From an uncultured Flammeovirgaceae bacterium (GTDB lineage: Bacteria; Bacteroidota; Bacteroidia; Cytophagales; Cyclobacteriaceae), in the NCBI GenBank assembly GCA_937883755.1, contig CAKZYA010000062.1:124001-188000 (forward strand): 64,000 bases of DNA, given 5' to 3'. The position numbers were made by a program, and so were the translations under genes. Numbering within the stretch: the first letter of the stretch is position 1; every line of letters begins with the position of its first letter. Positions 61,101 to 64,000 of this stretch are shown one piece after another. The notes beneath the pieces are model-generated. The model had not been told where the DNA came from. It saw only the letters and a list, made by a program, of their open reading frames with translations, and made no database searches.

Positions 61101-61597
61101 TCTTTCGGCAGCGAGTCGGTAGCGGCATGATTGGCGTTAAGTACTCGCAAGGTGGCCTTTCGCACATTAGGGTTGCTGGGGTGACCGTCGAAGTAGGCGC
61201 CTACCAGTTTGCCGTACCAGGGCCAGGCGTATTCGGTATCAGCAGCGGCATGTACCCCCACAAACCCCCCTCCGGCCTGAATGAAGCGCTCCATCTGCAC
61301 CTGCTGCTCGGGATTGAGAATGTCCTGGGTGGTATTCAGGAACATGATAACGTGAAAATCCTTCAGCTTTTCCTCATTGAAAACGCTAGCGTCTTCGGTG
61401 GCTTCTACTTGGAAGTTATGTTGCTGACCCAGCTTCTTAACAGCTTCAATACCGGGTTCAATAGATTCGTGGCGGAAGCCCTCGGTTTTGCTAAAGACTA
61501 GTACGTTTATCTCATTTTTGCCACTAGAAAATACAGTGAAGTATACCAGCAATGCGGCAGCTACGCCCAGCACCGCAAACGTGATTTTCTTTTTCAT
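58154..61597 (-). CDS. Large exported fusion: ThuA, GSDH-type propeller, PKD, cytochrome c, CBM6-like
   Basis: The 1147-residue product begins with a membrane anchor or signal (KKKITFAVLGVAAALLVYFTVF). Regions in order: ThuA-like domain (about 30-245, VLVFSKTEGFRHESIEPGIE), a glucose/sorbosone dehydrogenase-type beta-propeller (about 265-690, GHEDGLLGVAVDPNYTDNNW and MGNRNPFRISIDSRTGYLYW), PKD (about 697-785, GNRAPIAKLEADKTIGGVPL), a cytochrome c with heme motif CMACH at 879-883 and Met928 as likely sixth ligand, and a CBM6-like domain (about 1005-1145, RIEAEDYDEG). It probably binds a carbohydrate, oxidises it and passes electrons to the attached heme in the periplasm. Confidence 0.88.
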   Translation of the reverse strand: MKKKITFAVLGVAAALLVYFTVFSSGKNEINVLVFSKTEGFRHESIEPGIEAVKKLGQQHNFQVEATEDASVFNEEKLKDFHVIMFLNTTQDILNPEQQVQMERFIQAGGGFVGVHAAADTEYAWPWYGKLVGAYFDGHPSNPNVRKATLRVLNANHAATDSLPKDWVYTDEWYNYKAINEENNVLINLDESTYEGGTNGENHPIAWYKEYDGGRMFYTGLGHTKESFSDPLFLKHLMGGIKYAIGAGTLVDYSRAYSEVMPEENRFTKVLLTQNLNEPMELDFLSDDKIIFVERKGGIHVFDLSVGQDQLIAKLPVHTGHEDGLLGVAVDPNYTDNNWVYFFYSPPGDTPKQHVSRFTLENDSLLTDSEKVLLEIPTQREECCHSGGSLEFGPNGNLFISVGDNTNPHESDGYGPIDEREGRSPWDAQKSASNTNDLRGKILRIKPETNGSYSIPEGNLFAADVSVGRPEIYIMGNRNPFRISIDSRTGYLYWGEVGPDARENSVSRGPKGHDEINQAKQAGNYGWPYFVADNKAYHDYDFAAEESDKAFNPEKPVNNSPNSTGATELPPAQPAMVYYPYDASEEFPLLGTGSRNAMAGPVYYQDDYAESGRNFPEYFNGKLFVYDWMRQWIFLATMDEQGNLEKLTPFVPNMKFNNTIDMTFGPDGALYILEYGSGWFSQNPDSKLARIEYTAGNRAPIAKLEADKTIGGVPLTVQFAGRNSIDYDADPLTYQWNFGNEDAESSETNPSYIFEEPGVYQVELTVADKEGNKSTTTTEIKVGNELPQLSWEIKDGNQTFFWPDQPLNLNYAINVSDAEDGSLTNGTIDPSRVIVSFDYLPEGRDKVLAAKDHAELADASMAGTPVGMLGKQLIANSDCMACHKEVGESIGPSYQKVAQHYQGDETARDMLAGKIVQGGSGNWGEVAMAAHPGISTQQAAQMADYILSLSGDVPPKSQYPPQGTYTSRSHLEKNPYGSYVLTASYTDQGGQAVGSLSVQQSLLLRYPRIEAEDYDEGQAMKFPVKAEDTPGIDEDMTIVVGQHGKSFMFKSIDLTGVAAIKGQFGMAPGITNGGTVEYRLDAPDGELLGSVELEQGLTTMGFKEPLTAIEEVSGKHDIYVVFVGEKEDEETLVAVVNWIEFLNQVSS

Positions 61598-61673
61598 ACA
61601 TGGGTTGTGTTACACCTCAATAAAAATCTACCTACTTTATTCTGCTTTGGTTCATACCAAGCTATATAGTGAA

Positions 61674-62183
61674 TTACAATTCTATTCGGCAAATCAGGCC
61701 GTGATTATTTTCTGATGCCTCACGAAAAGCCTTTCGGATAGTAGCAATATGCTCCATAATATATCTCCAATCTTCCTGCTGGGTGAACCGATTGCTTCGG
61801 TATACTCTAGCCTTCAGCATCTTTTCCTGGTTCCATTTTTCTTTTGGCTCCTCTTCATTAATTTTTTCTAATTCCTGACAAATCATCTTCACTTCATCAC
61901 TTCGCAGATAACGAGAGTTATGAGTTTTTTGTCTATCTTCTGTGAGGCAGTGAGCCGCTCTGATTACTCTTTTTAGAACCTTCACGGTGGATTTATCACA
62001 TTCATTGAGCAAAAACTGAGCAATGTCCCAGGCACTGTCCAGATGGTAAATCCGATTCTCAACCGTACCTCTTTCTACCCACTTATCTATCTGATTAATC
62101 CAATTGTCCACCTCCGTCGGAAGCTGGATCAGTAGATCAACCCACTTGTCTTCAACCCGGTAGAAAGTGCAGGTGACACTCAA
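61674..62183 (-). CDS. DUF1877-like (YfbM-type) protein
   Basis: The 169-residue product resembles the DUF1877/YfbM family: MSVTCTFYRVEDKWVDLLIQL at the start and RIYHLDSAWDIAQFLLNE near residue 42, with W-x-x-x-FLL typical of the group. No ATG is available: a TAA lies in frame 5 codons upstream of the first usable codon, TTG at 62183. The start is therefore probably this TTG. Function unknown. It lies between the large ThuA fusion gene and the Tat-exported oxidoreductase gene, all on the minus strand. Confidence 0.6.
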   Translation of the reverse strand: MSVTCTFYRVEDKWVDLLIQLPTEVDNWINQIDKWVERGTVENRIYHLDSAWDIAQFLLNECDKSTVKVLKRVIRAAHCLTEDRQKTHNSRYLRSDEVKMICQELEKINEEEPKEKWNQEKMLKARVYRSNRFTQQEDWRYIMEHIATIRKAFREASENNHGLICRIEL

Positions 62184-62205
62184 TGTTGGCTTGGTTTACC
62201 TGAGT

Positions 62206-63375
62206 TTATAGATCAATAGAAATTTCTTGGTTACCCTGCTCAATAGATTGATAAATCGCCTCGATGATCTTCATATCGCGTATACCCATCTCCCCAGTGG
62301 TTTTGATGGTTTCGTCCTGCATAATGCATTCGGCAAAGCGATCCATATGCACGGCCTGCTCCCGAATTTGGGGGAAATCCATGGCTCCTTCACTGGTTTC
62401 TCCGGCCAGTGGCCCATAGTGGTAAGCTGGTTCTAATTGGAACCAACCGTTTTCAGCTTCAGCTCGAAGCAAGTTATAGTTCTGGTTATAGCTGGTTTTG
62501 CATTCTGCTTTCAGCCCGCTGGGGAAGGTTAGGGTAAAGTGAATAGTTTCGTCTACCTCACTAAACTTCTCCATATCGGTTTTAAACTCCTCGGCTACTA
62601 CCGAAACGGGTTCTTCACCTGAAGTATAACAGGCGGCTTGGATGGTATAAATACCAACATCCATCAGCGCACCTCCGCCAGCTCTTTCGTAGTCCAGTCG
62701 CCACTGGGTAGGGTCACCAATGGTAAAGCCGAAATTATTTTGAATTCCTGTGAGCGAGCCGAACACTTGCTCCTCAGCCAATCGCATAATTTCCTGGTTG
62801 AAGGGTTCGTAGTGTAGCCGATAACCCACCGCTAGTTGCACATTATTTTCATTACAGGCGTCAATCATCTGCTGACATTCATCTACCGAAATAGCCATTG
62901 GCTTTTCACACATCACATGCTTACCAGCCTTTGCGGCCCGAATAGTATACTCAGCGTGCATGGAGTTAGGCAGTACTACATAGATGATGTCAATATCATC
63001 GTTATCGATCAGTTCGTCGTAATTATCATAGTTGTAAATATTACTATCGGGAATATTATATTTCTGCTTCCACTCTTCGGCTTTAGAAGGAGTACCGGTG
63101 ACAATACCCGCTAAGTAACATTTTTCGGTTTGTTCCAACGCCGGTGCTAATTGTCCATTGCTGTAATTCCCTAGTCCCACCAAAGCTAATCCTAAACGGT
63201 CTTTTTTTGCTGGAGTAGCATCGCTCTCACTGACTGTTTCGGCGGACTGATTAGGCGAAGAACAGGCGGAGCCAAGCAGTCCCATTGAAGTAGGTAAGAA
63301 CAAGCCAGCTCCGGCTCCTTGGGAAATACGTTTGACGAATTTGCGACGGGTAGTGTAGTAAGTAGGTTTTTTCAT
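62206..63375 (-). CDS. Tat-exported Gfo/Idh/MocA oxidoreductase, GFOR-like
   Basis: The 389-residue protein starts with a twin-arginine signal (TTRRKFVKRISQGAGAGLFL, then PTSMGLLGSAC), so it is folded before export to the periplasm with its NADP cofactor bound. The mature part has GLALVGLGNYSNGQLAPAL, the EKP motif in CEKPMAISVDECQQM, GYRLHYEPFNQEI and RAGGGALMDVGIYTIQAACY; the last two are typical of glucose-fructose oxidoreductase relatives. Such enzymes oxidise a sugar and reduce a second one using tightly bound NADP. It is co-directional with the ThuA fusion operon downstream. Confidence 0.92.
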   Translation of the reverse strand: MKKPTYYTTRRKFVKRISQGAGAGLFLPTSMGLLGSACSSPNQSAETVSESDATPAKKDRLGLALVGLGNYSNGQLAPALEQTEKCYLAGIVTGTPSKAEEWKQKYNIPDSNIYNYDNYDELIDNDDIDIIYVVLPNSMHAEYTIRAAKAGKHVMCEKPMAISVDECQQMIDACNENNVQLAVGYRLHYEPFNQEIMRLAEEQVFGSLTGIQNNFGFTIGDPTQWRLDYERAGGGALMDVGIYTIQAACYTSGEEPVSVVAEEFKTDMEKFSEVDETIHFTLTFPSGLKAECKTSYNQNYNLLRAEAENGWFQLEPAYHYGPLAGETSEGAMDFPQIREQAVHMDRFAECIMQDETIKTTGEMGIRDMKIIEAIYQSIEQGNQEISIDL

Positions 63376-63517
63376 AGGTTGTGTTAATTTGTAGGATAAG
63401 CTAATTTAGGCAATTCGCTCAGGAATCATAATCCAAGGCATATTTTATGACTCATCCTTTTAGAGTCTAAACCTAGATTTTCTATCCTGACATAATTACA
63501 CAACCTAAAAAACTACG

Positions 63518-63802
63518 ATGAAAGACCGAATTAAAACGCAGCACCCCCAGGGCAAACAGGGAGTCAATATTGAAAAGAGTAAGTATGGACAAGTGAAAGC
63601 TGCCATTTTAGACTCCCTTCAAGGTAAGGAACTTACTCATACTGACTTGAGTAACGAAGTGTCTGAGCTGCTAAGAGGCTCATTTGATGGCTCTATTGCC
63701 TGGTACACTGAGACGGTGAAACTGGATCTAGAAGCTCGCCACCTAATTGAGCGGGATACAACCATGAATCCCGCTCGTTATCGGATTAGTTCGGTGGCTT
63801 AA
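63518..63802 (+). CDS. DUF6958-like small winged-helix-type protein
   Basis: The 94-residue product begins KDRIKTQHPQGKQGVNIEKSKYGQVKAAILDSL and ends KLDLEARHLIERDTTMNPARYRI. The pattern, with KQGVNIxKxKYxxVKxAIL and WYTETVKLDLEARxxIER, matches a small family I know as DUF6958 in Bacteroidota, probably a winged-helix DNA- or protein-binding domain. Function unknown. It is divergent from the Tat oxidoreductase gene, 142 bp away. Confidence 0.7.
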   Translation: MKDRIKTQHPQGKQGVNIEKSKYGQVKAAILDSLQGKELTHTDLSNEVSELLRGSFDGSIAWYTETVKLDLEARHLIERDTTMNPARYRISSVA

Positions 63803-63828
63803 TCACTCTTATATATAGGAAAGACTTG

Positions 63829-64000
63829 TTAGGCTTGAGCAATTACTGCTGATGTGTTTGCTATTTTCTTTTTTCCGGCAAAATACCGACGGCGAAGAAC
63901 TGAAACAAGTGGGATACCAATAGCAGTGGGAAGTAACCAAGCGATAAACGCCGGGTCAGTTTGAACATTATTTACTAAGAAAGCAGTCACTGTGGCAATA
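63829..64000 (-). CDS. C-terminal end of a membrane protein, truncated by the window edge
   Basis: On the minus strand the frame is open from the right edge (64000) and ends in TAA at 63829-63831. The last 56 residues are ATVTAFLVNNVQTDPAFIAW, LLPTAIGIPLVSVLRRRYF and AGKKKIANTSAVIAQA. One hydrophobic helix (PAFIAWLLPTAIGIPLVSVL) and a following RRR motif indicate an inner-membrane protein with a cytoplasmic basic tail. The family cannot be named from this fragment. Confidence 0.5.
   Translation of the reverse strand, partial: IATVTAFLVNNVQTDPAFIAWLLPTAIGIPLVSVLRRRYFAGKKKIANTSAVIAQA

Noticed and set aside
61127-61501. 124-residue plus-strand open frame
   Set aside because: It is antisense to the ThuA domain of the fusion gene at 58154-61597; the ThuA frame has clear motifs.
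1-64000. CRISPR arrays, tRNA or rRNA genes, insertion sequences, prophage or integron parts
   Set aside because: I saw no regularly spaced repeats, cloverleaf-like sequences, transposase motifs or phage structural genes in either strand.

Overview
The window looks like chromosomal DNA of a marine-type member of Bacteroidota, most likely order Cytophagales. The evidence is the set of lineage-restricted families (DUF4270 lipoprotein, DUF3822, a one-domain glycogen/starch synthase, TPR-containing histidine kinases, ThuA/dehydrogenase multidomain proteins, GH140), the scarcity of Shine-Dalgarno sequences and a promoter-like site of the Bacteroidota TTTG/TAnnTTTG type. I saw no rRNA, tRNA, CRISPR array, transposase, integrase or phage gene.

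Layout. 0-2 kb: the 3' end of a carbamoyltransferase gene and a GlxA-type AraC regulator. 2.2-10.4 kb: a run of small, mostly co-directional stand-alone genes (TfoX-N, VOC/PhnB, ArsR with AHSA1, DoxX, YdeI, WYL, NmrA, DinB, DHFR-like, SnoaL-like) in which two genes are broken (DoxX by one base, the WYL regulator by deletion) and an Imm5-like gene sits on the opposite strand. 10.5-16.3 kb: an acyltransferase-like membrane protein, radA, a GyrI-like protein, a type III polyketide synthase, a dienoyl-CoA reductase-like SDR and a small ORF with an in-frame amber codon. 16.3-20.2 kb: PNPOx-like and VTT-domain proteins, a YbjN-PspA-DUF4178 operon and a Nudix gene. 20.2-29 kb: housekeeping genes including coaD, panC and panD (CoA synthesis), the DUF4270/glycogen synthase pair, a YbhN-like protein and a zinc peptidase. 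29-42.4 kb: acyl-CoA dehydrogenase, AraC regulator, mgsA, GH140, YigZ, a membrane sensor with an inserted carbohydrate-binding domain, nnr, RidA, a glutamine synthetase homologue and a TMEM175 channel.

42.5-63.4 kb is the most distinctive region. It holds two Gfo/Idh/MocA oxidoreductases (one Tat-exported), a sugar epimerase, a nucleoside hydrolase and three ThuA-domain proteins. Two of the latter are very large exported fusions: one joins ThuA, a dehydrogenase propeller, HEAT repeats and a cupredoxin; the other joins ThuA, a GSDH-type propeller, PKD, cytochrome c and a CBM6-like domain. Together they suggest an envelope-located sugar oxidation and keto-sugar handling module with built-in electron carriers. 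Between these genes lie an M3 peptidase, an ECF sigma factor with a small membrane protein, and two tandem paralogous TPR histidine kinases.

Small-scale structure includes a tandem ArsR-type operator, a 30-bp perfect palindrome between convergent genes, a 26-bp-arm inverted repeat inside a frame-broken gene, a decayed gene tail behind yigZ, and several convergent gene overlaps, the longest 95 nt. All family names come from recognising motifs by eye; no database search was run.
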